A DNA stretch of 57,754 nt from Bacteroidales bacterium (GTDB taxonomy: Bacteria; Bacteroidota; Bacteroidia; Bacteroidales; P3). Of the stretch, positions 45,792 through 54,982 are shown piece after piece (position 1 is the first letter of the stretch; each line of letters starts with the position of its first letter). The stretch lies in the NCBI GenBank assembly GCA_017960475.1, contig JAGCZH010000032.1, forward strand, positions 1 to 57,754, in the 5' to 3' direction. The notes under the pieces are model-generated. The model saw nothing but the letters and a program-made list of their open reading frames with translations, did no database searches and was not told the DNA's origin. The position numbers and the translations under genes were made by a program.

Positions 45792-48230
45792 TTATACCAA
45801 GACAAGAGGAAGCACCTCGGACATCTCGTCAATATAGTGGAAAGAAAGCCCTGTGAGATACTGACTATCGATATCCTCCACATCGCGACGGTTGTCGTTG
45901 CAGAGAACAATATCGGTGATTCCGGCGCGTTTGGCGGCCAGTATCTTCTCTCTAATTCCACCAACAGGAGTAACAGCGCCACGCAAAGTTATCTCGCCTG
46001 TCATAGCATAATCGGAGCGTACTTTGCGCCCCGTGAAGGCGCTCACCATGGCGGTGAACATTGTTATTCCCGCCGAAGGCCCATCTTTAGGTGTGGCTCC
46101 TTCAGGGACATGAATGTGAATATTGTGAGTCTCTATCTGTTCCTGACTGATTCCCAGTTTGTCGGCATTGGCTTTCAAGTACTCAAACGACAAAGTCGCC
46201 GACTCTTTCATGACGTCGCCAAGGTTGCCGGTCATTGAGAGTGTCCCCTTCCCTTTCGAGGTACAGGCTTCGATGAAAAGAATAGTACCGCCCACCGCTG
46301 TCCATGCCAATCCGGTGACAACAGCGACACGAGGCTCCTTGCCACGATGCTCGTTGTGAATAGGCAAGCCCAACACTTTCTCCACTTCATTCATCGCGAT
46401 CTTTTTGGCTGGCTCCTCGCCCGATGCCACCTTGACCGCCCTATTGCGTATCATTTTGGCTATCATCTTCTCCAGTTGACGGACACCTGATTCACGAGTA
46501 TATTCGTCTATGATTTTGCGCAGCACCTCGGTAGTGAAAGAGAACGAGCCTCGTTTGAAGCCATTCTCTTTAAGCTGACGCGGCACAAGGAACTGCTTGG
46601 CAATTTGGAGTTTCTCTTCCATTATATAACCGGGCACCTCTATCATCTCCATTCGGTCAATAAGAGCCGGATGGATATTGGATGTGCTGTTGGCTGTGGC
46701 TATAAAAAGGACATTGGAAAGGTCGTAGTCGACATCGAGGTAGTTGTCGTGGAACGCCATATTCTGCTCAGGGTCCAACACTTCGAGCAAAGCCGCCATC
46801 GGGTCACCACTAATGTTGTTGGATTGCACCTTGTCAATCTCGTCGAGGACAAAAACAGGGTTGTCGACTTTGGCCTTGAGCATTCCGTTGATGATACGTC
46901 CCGGCATGGAGCCCACGTAAGTGCGTCTGTGGCCTCTTATCTCAGCCTCGTCATGAATACCGCCAAGGGCGACACGCACATACTCACGGCCAAGGGCGCT
47001 GGCAATAGAACGACCCAACGAAGTCTTTCCTGTACCAGGGGCGCCCACCAGACAAATGACGGGCGATTTTTTCTGGTCGGTAAGATTGAGGACAGCCATC
47101 ATCTCGAGCACACGTTCCTTGACTTTCTCCAAGCCATAGTGGTTGCTGTCGAGGCGACGACGTGCCTTTGCCATATCTGTGTTATAACCACCTTTCTCAC
47201 CCCAAGGCAAATCGAGCATGAGATTCAAGTAGTTGATTTGGACACTATAATCCGGCGAGGCCTGAGGAGTGCGCAACAGCTTATCCATTTCGCGGTTGAA
47301 ATGCTCGGCGGTCTCCTTGCTCCATTTCTTTGACGCCGCGCGTTTGCGCATATAGGCTATCTCCTCCTCGTTATTCGAGCCGCCCAGCTCCTGCTGAATG
47401 ACATGCATCTGCTGATTTAGGAAATACTCACGCTGCTGTTTGTCCATAGTCACCTGAGTCTTCTCCTGTATCTCATGACGCAGGTCCTCAATCGACTCCA
47501 TATCTTTGATGTGGCGTATCAACGCCAAAACCCTGTCAGAGAATGCCACCATCTCGAGCAGCGACTGCTTGAACGGCACATCGACATCAATATGCGAGGC
47601 AATGAAATTGACCACCATTCTTGGCCCTCTGATTTCCTTGAGGGTCTTGATTGTGATGTCGCGGGGGTTGATAGATTTAAGATAGGAAGAGTATTTGCGC
47701 ACCAGTATCTTGGCTGACTCTTTCTCCTCTTTGGTGAGAGTGTCTATGTTGTCGGCAGTAAACGACGGCAGATATCTGCCTTTCAGGAATGGATTCTCCG
47801 ATACAATATCGCCCAGGCGGAAACTACTGCTGCCGCGCAATATTCCGACAAACTGGTGGTTGGGCATCTCTATAACCTTCACAACCTGTGCCAAGCAGCC
47901 GATATCGTAAAGATCGCCACGTGTCGGTTCATCGACATCGTCATGACGCTGAGAGACGACACCTATATAATCGCTCTTCTCCGCCATCTGCTTAAGAAGT
48001 TTCAGCGATTTGCTGCGGGTGACATTGATTGGCGTAATGGTTCCAGGAAACAACACATTCCCTGTAATAGGCAGTATGGGAATTATGTCAGGGCAGTCCG
48101 GATGGGGATCGAAAAGGAACTCCTCCATATTGCCGCCATCCGACATAGGCACGACCTCTATAACCGAAGAAGCCACCTTGTCGGTATCCATCATCTCATG
48201 AAATAATTCATCAATATAATTCTCGTTCAT
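45792..48230 (-). CDS. lon: ATP-dependent protease Lon
   Basis: An 812-residue protease. N-terminal Lon substrate domain (ILPITGNVLFPGTITPINV), AAA+ module with Walker A GAPGTGKTSLGRS and Walker B-like VFVLDEIDKV, and C-terminal Ser-Lys peptidase with DGPSAGITM and the Lys in VGGIREKILAAKRAG. Lon degrades misfolded and regulatory proteins. The ATG at 48230 (MNENYIDELFHEMM) is preferred over the frame's upstream ATG at 48275, whose extra 15 residues are unlike Lon. The start still gives about 40 residues before the LON domain, normal for Bacteroidota. Confidence 0.97.
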   Translation of the reverse strand: MNENYIDELFHEMMDTDKVASSVIEVVPMSDGGNMEEFLFDPHPDCPDIIPILPITGNVLFPGTITPINVTRSKSLKLLKQMAEKSDYIGVVSQRHDDVDEPTRGDLYDIGCLAQVVKVIEMPNHQFVGILRGSSSFRLGDIVSENPFLKGRYLPSFTADNIDTLTKEEKESAKILVRKYSSYLKSINPRDITIKTLKEIRGPRMVVNFIASHIDVDVPFKQSLLEMVAFSDRVLALIRHIKDMESIEDLRHEIQEKTQVTMDKQQREYFLNQQMHVIQQELGGSNNEEEIAYMRKRAASKKWSKETAEHFNREMDKLLRTPQASPDYSVQINYLNLMLDLPWGEKGGYNTDMAKARRRLDSNHYGLEKVKERVLEMMAVLNLTDQKKSPVICLVGAPGTGKTSLGRSIASALGREYVRVALGGIHDEAEIRGHRRTYVGSMPGRIINGMLKAKVDNPVFVLDEIDKVQSNNISGDPMAALLEVLDPEQNMAFHDNYLDVDYDLSNVLFIATANSTSNIHPALIDRMEMIEVPGYIMEEKLQIAKQFLVPRQLKENGFKRGSFSFTTEVLRKIIDEYTRESGVRQLEKMIAKMIRNRAVKVASGEEPAKKIAMNEVEKVLGLPIHNEHRGKEPRVAVVTGLAWTAVGGTILFIEACTSKGKGTLSMTGNLGDVMKESATLSFEYLKANADKLGISQEQIETHNIHIHVPEGATPKDGPSAGITMFTAMVSAFTGRKVRSDYAMTGEITLRGAVTPVGGIREKILAAKRAGITDIVLCNDNRRDVEDIDSQYLTGLSFHYIDEMSEVLPLVLV

Positions 48231-48366
48231 ACAGTCAGATAAATAAACACTATTGGAACATGGTAAAACAATCACTCACTACAGTCTTCTCATGTCTTTC
48301 CATGTTCGCAAAATCTTTTTACGTCATGACGGCGGAAATGTTTCACATATCGCCACAAAAGGGAAC

Positions 48367-48395
48367 AAAAAAAGCTCTTACATGAAGAGCTTTTT
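48367..48395 (-). terminator. Terminator of rpmE2
   Basis: On the minus strand AAAAAGCTCTT, loop CATGT, AAGAGCTTTTT plus further Ts. It lies 41 bases after the L31 stop codon and before lon. Confidence 0.9.
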
Positions 48396-48435
48396 CCTAA
48401 CATTTAACCTAAAACAAACTACTTATTACTAAAAA

Positions 48436-48699
48436 TTACTTGCTATTCTTGTTGTATCTCTTGTACTTGCTCATGAACTTATCGACACGACCGGCGGTGT
48501 CAACGAGTTTCAACTTGCCTGTGAAGTAAGGATGCGAAGTGTTGGAGATTTCCAATTTCACAACGTCATATTCGTTACCGTCGGTATAGACAACTTTCTC
48601 TTTGGTGTTGGCACAACTTTTGGTGAGAATCATTGTGTCGTTCGACATGTCTTTGAATACTACGAGTCTGTAGTTCGAGGGATGGATTCCTTTTTTCAT
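48436..48699 (-). CDS. rpmE2: 50S ribosomal protein L31 type B
   Basis: An 87-residue ribosomal protein starting MKKGIHPSNYRLVVFKDMSN. It carries the ISNTSHPYFTGKLKLVDTAGRVDKF block typical of L31 and lacks the zinc-binding CxxC pairs of the type A form. Type B L31 can replace the zinc form on the ribosome. It has a well-formed promoter (48807-48776) and its own terminator, so it is a single-gene transcript. Confidence 0.97.
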   Translation of the reverse strand: MKKGIHPSNYRLVVFKDMSNDTMILTKSCANTKEKVVYTDGNEYDVVKLEISNTSHPYFTGKLKLVDTAGRVDKFMSKYKRYNKNSK

Positions 48700-48775
48700 T
48701 TTTTGAAATTTTACGCCGTTTTAAACAGTGGTTTTATAAACGATTTATCTACTTTATTCACTTTGAATTGAGTTT

Positions 48776-48807
48776 GCAAAATTACACACTTTTTCCAAAC
48801 CGGCAAA
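48776..48807 (-). promoter_or_regulatory. Promoter of rpmE2
   Basis: TTTG (48807-48804), 19 bases, TAATTTTGC (48784-48776) on the minus strand. Near-consensus Bacteroidota promoter about 75 bases before the L31 start. Confidence 0.8.
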
Positions 48808-48952
48808 ACATTTTTTTTATTATTTCCCATCGACAGACAAACACAATTCATAATCAAAACATTGCAATTACAAAAAAAATCATTCCTCATACAATTATAT
48901 ATTTAATTATGCGTTACAAATTTGTCAAATATTGGAAAATACCACCACAAAA

Positions 48953-49969
48953 ATGAGCGAAAAAAGAAGCAGATATCACATACTTTGGGTTGATGAAGAA
49001 CCCGACCCAATAGGATTCATTGATTTAGGGCGTCGTTTCGATCTCGACATTCAACAATATCGCAGCTGGGTGCGGGCCAAAAACGCCATGAACAGCCGTT
49101 TCGAACAATTCTCGGCCATAGTGCTTGACGGCAACTGTGTCATTGACGATGGCGACGCTCCCACACCCGATTTCCTGTACCAGGCGGTGCGTGAGATGGA
49201 GACGATTTTCGCCCAGCATGAGGAGAAACTGCCATGGTATGTCTTGTCGTCGGGTGAGGCCCCCGACTTTGCCAAAACGCTGCAGCGTGTATGCATGGGC
49301 GACCGCAGCGAAATGGAGTCGGAATGGGGACGGATTTATTTCCGCAAAAACGGAGACCTCAGCGACCTGTGCCTAACAATAAAGCACGTGGCTTCCCAAA
49401 AGAAAGACAACAAGGTGCGCACCCTTTACCGTGATGTCTTCGACACCATGGACCAATATTTCACCCCCGATGCGCGACGCACTATGCTTGACATTCTCAA
49501 GGCATTGCATTTCCCCGAGGAAAACAGGAACTTTGATCCTGTTCTTTACTACACTCAATTGCGACGCATTCTGGAGCATCTTTTCAGGGCGGCAAACCGA
49601 CTGGGGGTTCTGCCAGATGAGGTGCTAGGTCCCCGCGACAAAGTCAACCTTGCCAACTCCTCACTCTATCTCGCCGGCCGCGAGGTGAACCTTGGTGGAA
49701 AGATAGTGCGATACAAAAGACCTGGACAATACATATTTCCCCCTGTGATATCACAGATAGTGAAAAGCATTTTGGTTGTGGCCAACAAGAACTCACACAC
49801 TGTAGAGCTCGACAGCCAAGGGCAAGCCGTCATCCAAGACTACTACAACTCCTTGCATTCCAATAATTTTCTTTTTGGATATGCATTGCATTTATGTGAT
49901 GTGATAGTATGGTTCGGCCGCTACGCCAGAAAGCTCAGGCAAAGATATACCAACGTGGAGAGGAAATAA
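48953..49969 (+). CDS. Orphan receiver-domain protein with unrecognised C-terminal domain
   Basis: A 338-residue soluble protein from the ATG at 48953. Residues about 8-145 have the full set of receiver residues: acidic cluster WVDEE (14-16), phospho-acceptor Asp59 in IVLDGN, Ser99/Ser100 in YVLSSGE, and Lys132 in YFRKNGD. Residues about 150-338 are mostly helical and do not look like a known DNA-binding or enzyme output domain. No histidine kinase is encoded nearby. The gene stands alone, on the opposite strand to rpmE2. I assign response-regulator-like on the motif pattern; the output function is unknown. Confidence 0.7.
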   Translation: MSEKRSRYHILWVDEEPDPIGFIDLGRRFDLDIQQYRSWVRAKNAMNSRFEQFSAIVLDGNCVIDDGDAPTPDFLYQAVREMETIFAQHEEKLPWYVLSSGEAPDFAKTLQRVCMGDRSEMESEWGRIYFRKNGDLSDLCLTIKHVASQKKDNKVRTLYRDVFDTMDQYFTPDARRTMLDILKALHFPEENRNFDPVLYYTQLRRILEHLFRAANRLGVLPDEVLGPRDKVNLANSSLYLAGREVNLGGKIVRYKRPGQYIFPPVISQIVKSILVVANKNSHTVELDSQGQAVIQDYYNSLHSNNFLFGYALHLCDVIVWFGRYARKLRQRYTNVERK

Positions 49970-50023
49970 GCGAAACGGGTGATTCGTTAAAGGAAAGACT
50001 ATCGCCACATTCCACAGACATTA

Positions 50024-50782
50024 TCAATCCTCATAGTAGGATATCTGTCGGGTTATCACCTGATAAATATAGCTTTCGCTAGGGGTTACATGATAAACAT
50101 AAGCCTGAGTCCAATTGCCCTGTTCATCATAATAATATGTATATAGGAAGGCCTGGCGCAATGTGGTCAGATAATACGAGCACTTCTCGGCGAGGAAACC
50201 ATCAGTATCGTAGCGGTACTTCTCGGCGCCCTTGTAAATCTCGTTCTCACCCTCTTTAAATGTGGCATATACACGATTGCCGTATTTATCGTACTCATAT
50301 AGGGTCGAGGCGACATCTTTGTTGTCGATGCTGAAGTTGGAGACCTTCATGATATTGTTGTCCTTGTCGAAATAGTAGACATTGCGCTCCTCCAACGAGT
50401 CGGCGATGCCAAACATTTCGGCGGTGACGGTCTTGCTTTTCTTGTCATACTTGTATGTGACCTGGGACAGCAGTTCGCTGTATGGCTCCTGGGTGCGTAT
50501 ATCTTTGACAAGTCTGTTTTTCTTATCATAGCTGTAGCTGACCACGATGACAGGGTTACCTATTGTGTCGTACAAAGTCTTTTGTGTATAATAGCCCAGC
50601 TTGTTGTAGTTGTTGCGCTCGGGATGGCCTACAATTCTGCCCTGAGGCGTGCGTGTAGTGGTCAGGACGGACTTGACGTTGCCTTTGAGTTTGTCATCCT
50701 TAGCGTCGGGAGAGAATTTCTGAGCCATTGAGCTGTTACAAACTACAGCCAAAAGAATGGCGATTATTGCGATTTTTTTCAT
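50024..50782 (-). CDS. Secreted YD-repeat-like protein
   Basis: A 252-residue exported protein from the ATG at 50782 (signal peptide KKIAIIAILLAVVCNSSMAQ). It contains at least six short beta-hairpin units with the pattern YSYDKKNRLV, YKYDKKSKTV, YYFDKDNNIM, YEYDKYGNRV, YRYDTDGFLA and YYYDEQGNWT, resembling the YD repeats of RHS proteins but without an RHS core or toxin. Its length is short and it is not part of a polymorphic-toxin locus. The function is unknown. The -7 box at 50816-50808 makes the longer frame to 50821 unlikely. Confidence 0.78.
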   Translation of the reverse strand: MKKIAIIAILLAVVCNSSMAQKFSPDAKDDKLKGNVKSVLTTTRTPQGRIVGHPERNNYNKLGYYTQKTLYDTIGNPVIVVSYSYDKKNRLVKDIRTQEPYSELLSQVTYKYDKKSKTVTAEMFGIADSLEERNVYYFDKDNNIMKVSNFSIDNKDVASTLYEYDKYGNRVYATFKEGENEIYKGAEKYRYDTDGFLAEKCSYYLTTLRQAFLYTYYYDEQGNWTQAYVYHVTPSESYIYQVITRQISYYED

Positions 50783-50807
50783 AATTGGTTCGTTTTGTTT
50801 TGAGAAT

Positions 50808-50816
50808 GCAAATTTA
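50808..50816 (-). promoter_or_regulatory. Putative -7 box of the YD-repeat gene
   Basis: TAAATTTGC on the minus strand, 25 bases before the ATG at 50782. No TTTG at the expected -33 distance. Confidence 0.5.
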
Positions 50817-51004
50817 CACATATTTTTTCAAAACGCCGAATGTCAACAGAACAAAAAATATCATTGATTATATATCAACATTTTATAGTTAGATATTATT
50901 TGCCCTATCCATATTTGCGAGGTATGATACCGACCGAAATACCCATCTTTGTGAAACAGGCGTATTGAAAGAAATTTATGTTGACGAATCGTTTTTTTTC
51001 GTGG

Positions 51005-51034
51005 GTCCGCTATGAGTCCGCTATGAGTCCGCTA
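51005..51034. repeat. 11-bp tandem repeat (about 2.7 copies)
   Basis: GTCCGCTATGA at 51005-51015 and 51016-51026, then GTCCGCTA at 51027-51034. GC-rich for this AT-rich gap. Confidence 0.85.
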
Positions 51035-51056
51035 AAAGCAAGCTCGATGGTTTAAA

Positions 51057-51072
51057 GTTTTAAGGTGTCTCT
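51057..51072. repeat. Interspersed short repeat, copy C
   Basis: GTTTTAAGGTGTCTCT, followed by TGGTTTACAG. It resembles copies A and B (8969-8984, 12719-12734), and is preceded by GGTTTAAA. It lies in the gap before the thioredoxin-like gene. Confidence 0.45.
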
Positions 51073-51338
51073 TGGTTTACAGTCAATATCTTACATATCA
51101 TTACTGTTACAACTTTTATTTATTCATTGCTGAATTCAACAACTTTTTTTCGTCTGCTCACACGATTTTTATATTTCATACGTTAGTAATAAATGTTTGG
51201 TGTTTATGTTTAAGAAAAGTTACTATAGATAAGCAGATCAAGCGCAAAGAGTGTTTTTTAAGATTTTTTAATTTTTATTCTTCGTCTGACAAAAACAAAA
51301 TATAACACTTACTCAGGCGAACAAGAACCGACAAAAAG

Positions 51339-52781
51339 ATGAACAAAACAGTCAAAAGCATAATTCTGTCACTTCTGCTCGTTGCCTTTGCAGCGGGCAA
51401 CCTTAATGCCTCACCGGCGAAAAAGAAAGATCCACACAAAGGGTACCGATTCACCCTCTTCATCTATGGATGTGAGGACTCGATAATGTATCTTGGCAAC
51501 TATTACGCTGGCGCCACTTACGCTTTCGACACCGCCAAACTGTCGCCAAAGGGCATGTTTGTCTTCGAGAACAAAGAGGCTCAGCTCAAACCCGGGCTTT
51601 ACTTTTTTGTCTCGCAATCGGGCGACTATGTTGAATTTGCCGTATACGGCAACGAGAAGCTCGACTTTCATTTCGACACCGAGGATCCTGGATGGCAGAA
51701 CAATATGAGGGTCAAAGGCTCGAAAGAGAACGAGATTCTTTTCTCATACCACCAAACCAACCGCGCCATATACGCCCAGATTGACTCGGCGAAACGGGCT
51801 TCGACCGACTCGGCCGCTTTCGAGACATTCCGTCGCAACAAGCTCATGCAGATGGACAGCATCAAAGAAGCCTACATAGCCAACAACCCAAACAGCTTGC
51901 TGGCGCTTCTGATGAACGCCACACGAGAGCCTTCGATACCCACGCACGATGAGGCCGGAAACAAGCTCAGCGACCGCGAGCGCTGGAACTATTACATGGA
52001 TCATTTCTTCGACTATACCAAACTTGACGACGACGCAATGATTCGCACTCCCGATATGATTTTCCATCAGCGCCTGGTCAACTACCTCGACAAAAGCCTT
52101 CGCAACGCACCCGCAGAGATGGTTATCGAATATGTCGACAAACTCATCGAGAAAGCCAAGCCGTCGAAAGAGAACTTCCGCTATCTGGTGCACACCATAG
52201 CTGAGAAATACCTGCAAAGCAACATTATGAGCTACGACGCCGTATATGTCCACATGATTAAGAAATATGTGGAGACAGGCATGTGCGACTGGATGTCGCC
52301 CACCACCATCGACGAGAATGTGAAACGAGCCAACACATGGGAAAAAATCCTTATCGGCAAGCCTGCGCCTCCGCTGATCATGAAAGACATCAACGGCAAT
52401 TTCCAGAGCCTTTACGCTCAAAAAAGCAAATACACCCTTCTTATTTTCTGGTCTCCCACATGCGGTCATTGCAAGACCACCATTCCAGACCTTTACAAAC
52501 GTTACGCAAAATACAAAGACAGCTGCGACATCACGGCCTACGCTGTCCTCAGCGAGCCCGACGAGGAGACCCGTCCAAAATGGCGCGATTTTATCGAGAA
52601 GCACGGCCTTGATTGGATTAATATCGACGGCGGCGAAGCCAATATCGACTGGCACGAAGTGTACGACGTCATAACAACACCTCAGATATTCCTGCTCGAT
52701 AAAGACAAGGTGATTCTGGCAAAAAAACTCTCGGCCGAATCATTCGAGGGGGTTATAAAGATATTAGAGGGAATCGAATAG
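51339..52781 (+). CDS. Secreted thioredoxin-like protein with DUF4369/DUF5106-like regions
   Basis: A 480-residue exported protein. Signal peptide ILSLLLVAFAAGNLNAS. N-terminal DUF4369-like beta domain (about 32-125; GYRFTLFIYGCEDSIMYLG). Helical DUF5106-like middle (about 130-340). C-terminal redoxin domain from about 345 with CGHC (375-378) in IFWSPTCGHCKTTIP and the cis-Pro region ITTPQIFLL. Bacteroidota carry many such ResA/TlpA-like proteins that reduce or oxidise thiols in the periplasm. It is followed by the M3 peptidase gene after 50 bases. Confidence 0.86.
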   Translation: MNKTVKSIILSLLLVAFAAGNLNASPAKKKDPHKGYRFTLFIYGCEDSIMYLGNYYAGATYAFDTAKLSPKGMFVFENKEAQLKPGLYFFVSQSGDYVEFAVYGNEKLDFHFDTEDPGWQNNMRVKGSKENEILFSYHQTNRAIYAQIDSAKRASTDSAAFETFRRNKLMQMDSIKEAYIANNPNSLLALLMNATREPSIPTHDEAGNKLSDRERWNYYMDHFFDYTKLDDDAMIRTPDMIFHQRLVNYLDKSLRNAPAEMVIEYVDKLIEKAKPSKENFRYLVHTIAEKYLQSNIMSYDAVYVHMIKKYVETGMCDWMSPTTIDENVKRANTWEKILIGKPAPPLIMKDINGNFQSLYAQKSKYTLLIFWSPTCGHCKTTIPDLYKRYAKYKDSCDITAYAVLSEPDEETRPKWRDFIEKHGLDWINIDGGEANIDWHEVYDVITTPQIFLLDKDKVILAKKLSAESFEGVIKILEGIE

Positions 52782-52831
52782 CGCCATTTGCTAATTCTCA
52801 GTCACCATTACATTGAAAAACAATTCATACA

Positions 52832-54976
52832 ATGAAAACAAAAATACTCATCATCTGCTGTGCCGCATTGCTTTTAGGCACATCATGCAAAAACAAGAAC
52901 AATATGGACAACCCTTTCTTCGGGGAATGGAACACGCCCTACAACATCCCTGACTTCGAGAAAATAAAGCCCGAGCACTATCTTCCCGCTTTCGAGGAGG
53001 GCATGAAACGCCAGAAGGCCGAAATCGACGCCATAGTAAACAACACCGAGGCCCCGTCTTTCGCCAACACCATTGAGGCTCTTGAACAGAGTGGAGATAT
53101 GCTCAACGAAGTCAGCGCCGTGTTCTTCAATCTTGTCGAGTGCGTCAATTCCAAAGAAATGGAGAAGATTTCTGAAAAAGTCACCCCAATGGTTTCTGCC
53201 CACAGCGATGACATTATGCTCAACGCCAAGCTCTTCCAGCGCGTCAAGGCCGTATATGACCAGCGCGAAAGCCTTGGTCTAACTGGCGAACAATTACGAC
53301 TGACCGAAGAGACCTACAAAAACTTTGTACGCAATGGCGCCAATATTCCCGCCGACAAGCAGGAACGCTTCCGTGAAATCAACAGCCTTTTGTCATCGCT
53401 CTCACTTCGCTTCGGCAACAACGTGCTGAAAGCGACCAACGGGCTGACTCTGGCACTGGGTGAGGATCAAGTCGCCAACCTCGGACTCACCGACGGACAA
53501 CTGGCAGCTGCCAAGGAAGCCGCCGAAGCCGATTCCAACTGCAAGGAGCCTTACCTCTTCACTCTGCACATGCCTTCGTGGGAACCTTTCATGCAGAACT
53601 GCAACGACCGCAGCCTGCGTCAAAAAATGTGGGAAAACTACGCCTACCGCTGCACTCAGGAGTGTCCCTACGACAACAGTGCCATCATCGACAGCATCGT
53701 AAACCTGCGCCTCGAGCGCGCCCAGATTCTGGGGTTCGAGAGCCACGCCGCCTATACTCTCGACGACTGCCTGGCCAAGACTCCCGAAGCTGTCTATAAA
53801 TGCCTGATGGACCTCTGGAAGCCGGCGCTGGCAAAAGCCAAACAGGAGCGCGACGAATACCAGAAGATGCTGGCCGCAGACTTCAACAACAAAGAAGTAG
53901 CTTCAAAATTCAACATCCAGAATTCAAAATTAGAACCTTGGGACTGGCGCTACTACTGCGAGAAACTGCGCACCGAGCGCTACAGCCTCGACGAGGAACT
54001 GATTCGCCCCTACTTCTCGCTCGACAACGTCCGCGAAGGTGCTTTCACTGTTGCCAACAAACTCTATGGCATCACTTTCCGCGAGAACAACAAGTTGCCT
54101 AAATACCATCCCGAGGCCATAAGCTACGAGGTTATGGACGGAGACAAGGTAATCGCCATACTCTATATGGATTTCTTCCCCAGAGAAAGCAAACGCAGCG
54201 GCGCATGGATGACAAACTTCCGTGAACAGTACGTAGACAAAGACGGCAACAACGTCATTCCTATCATCCAGATGGTGTGCAACTTCACCAAGCCCACCAA
54301 GGACAAGCCCTCACTGCTTAATTTCGACCAGTCGGAGACCCTCTTCCACGAGTTCGGCCACTGCCTGCATGGTATGCTCAGCAAATGCCACTATCGTTCA
54401 ATCAGCGGCACCAACGTGCCGCGCGACTTCGTGGAGATGCCCAGCCAAGTGATGGAGAACTGGTGCCGCCATCCGGAAGTGATGAAGACCTACGCCCGTC
54501 ACTACAAGACCGGCGAAGCCATACCTGACAGCCTGATTGCCAAGATCGCCGCCGCTGCCACCTACGGACAAGGTTTCATCAACACCGAACTCCTTGCCGC
54601 CTCGCTGCTCGATATGGACTACCACAGCATCACCAAGCCCACCAAGATTGTGCTGCCCGACTTTGAGGACCAGGCAATGACCAAGATCGGCCTTATTCCC
54701 GAAATCATCAGCCGCTACAAGAGCCCCTATTTCCAGCACATCTTCAGCGGCGGATACTCGGCAGGCTACTACAGCTATACCTGGACCGCCATTCTCGACG
54801 CCGACGCCTTCGAGGCCTTCCGCGAGAGCGGCGACCTTTATAACCCCGAGCTGGCCAAGAAGTTCCGCCACCTGCTTGAAAGTGGAAACACAGAAGACCC
54901 GATGAAGCTTTACATCGACTTCCGTGGCAAGGAGCCCAGCGTGGAACCTCTCAAACGTAACAGAGGACTGATTTAA
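52832..54976 (+). CDS. dcp: M3-family peptidyl-dipeptidase (Dcp-like), lipoprotein
   Basis: A 714-residue zinc peptidase with lipobox LLLGTSC (Cys19) and the catalytic HEFGH at 506-510 (ETLFHEFGHCLHG), plus the C-terminal FSGGYSAGYYSYTW. Dcp-type enzymes remove C-terminal dipeptides; an outer-membrane or periplasmic position is suggested by the lipid anchor. Residues about 357-367 (SKFNIQNSKLE) are encoded by a TTCAAAATT repeat pair that looks foreign to the protein. GC content is higher than in the left half of the window. Confidence 0.93.
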   Translation: MKTKILIICCAALLLGTSCKNKNNMDNPFFGEWNTPYNIPDFEKIKPEHYLPAFEEGMKRQKAEIDAIVNNTEAPSFANTIEALEQSGDMLNEVSAVFFNLVECVNSKEMEKISEKVTPMVSAHSDDIMLNAKLFQRVKAVYDQRESLGLTGEQLRLTEETYKNFVRNGANIPADKQERFREINSLLSSLSLRFGNNVLKATNGLTLALGEDQVANLGLTDGQLAAAKEAAEADSNCKEPYLFTLHMPSWEPFMQNCNDRSLRQKMWENYAYRCTQECPYDNSAIIDSIVNLRLERAQILGFESHAAYTLDDCLAKTPEAVYKCLMDLWKPALAKAKQERDEYQKMLAADFNNKEVASKFNIQNSKLEPWDWRYYCEKLRTERYSLDEELIRPYFSLDNVREGAFTVANKLYGITFRENNKLPKYHPEAISYEVMDGDKVIAILYMDFFPRESKRSGAWMTNFREQYVDKDGNNVIPIIQMVCNFTKPTKDKPSLLNFDQSETLFHEFGHCLHGMLSKCHYRSISGTNVPRDFVEMPSQVMENWCRHPEVMKTYARHYKTGEAIPDSLIAKIAAAATYGQGFINTELLAASLLDMDYHSITKPTKIVLPDFEDQAMTKIGLIPEIISRYKSPYFQHIFSGGYSAGYYSYTWTAILDADAFEAFRESGDLYNPELAKKFRHLLESGNTEDPMKLYIDFRGKEPSVEPLKRNRGLI

Positions 54977-54982
54977 TATTAA

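Larger units (their letters stand above)
50783..51338. other. AT-rich intergenic region with repeats
   Basis: No convincing gene (a 77-codon open frame at 51072-51305 is AT-rich and low in coding character). It contains the promoter of the YD-like gene, an 11-base tandem repeat, a copy of the interspersed repeat, and presumably the promoter of the thioredoxin-like gene, which I could not locate. Confidence 0.5.

Noticed and set aside
46605..47333. 242-codon plus-strand open frame opposite lon
   Set aside because: Shadow of the Lon ATPase region; no independent coding evidence.
48255..48307. GAACATGG ... CCATGTTC inverted pair upstream of lon
   Set aside because: Only 8 bases per arm with a loop of about 37 bases; too weak to call a terminator or operator.
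50024..50782. Possible RHS or polymorphic toxin
   Set aside because: The YD-like units are few, and there is no RHS core, toxin tip or immunity gene; it is a small secreted protein only.
51072..51305. 77-codon plus-strand open frame in the gap before the thioredoxin-like gene
   Set aside because: AT-rich composition, aromatic-rich translation without motifs, and no promoter of its own; treated as non-coding.
51744..52655. 303-codon minus-strand open frame opposite the thioredoxin-like gene
   Set aside because: Antisense shadow in a GC-richer gene; the plus strand carries the CGHC redoxin motif and signal peptide.
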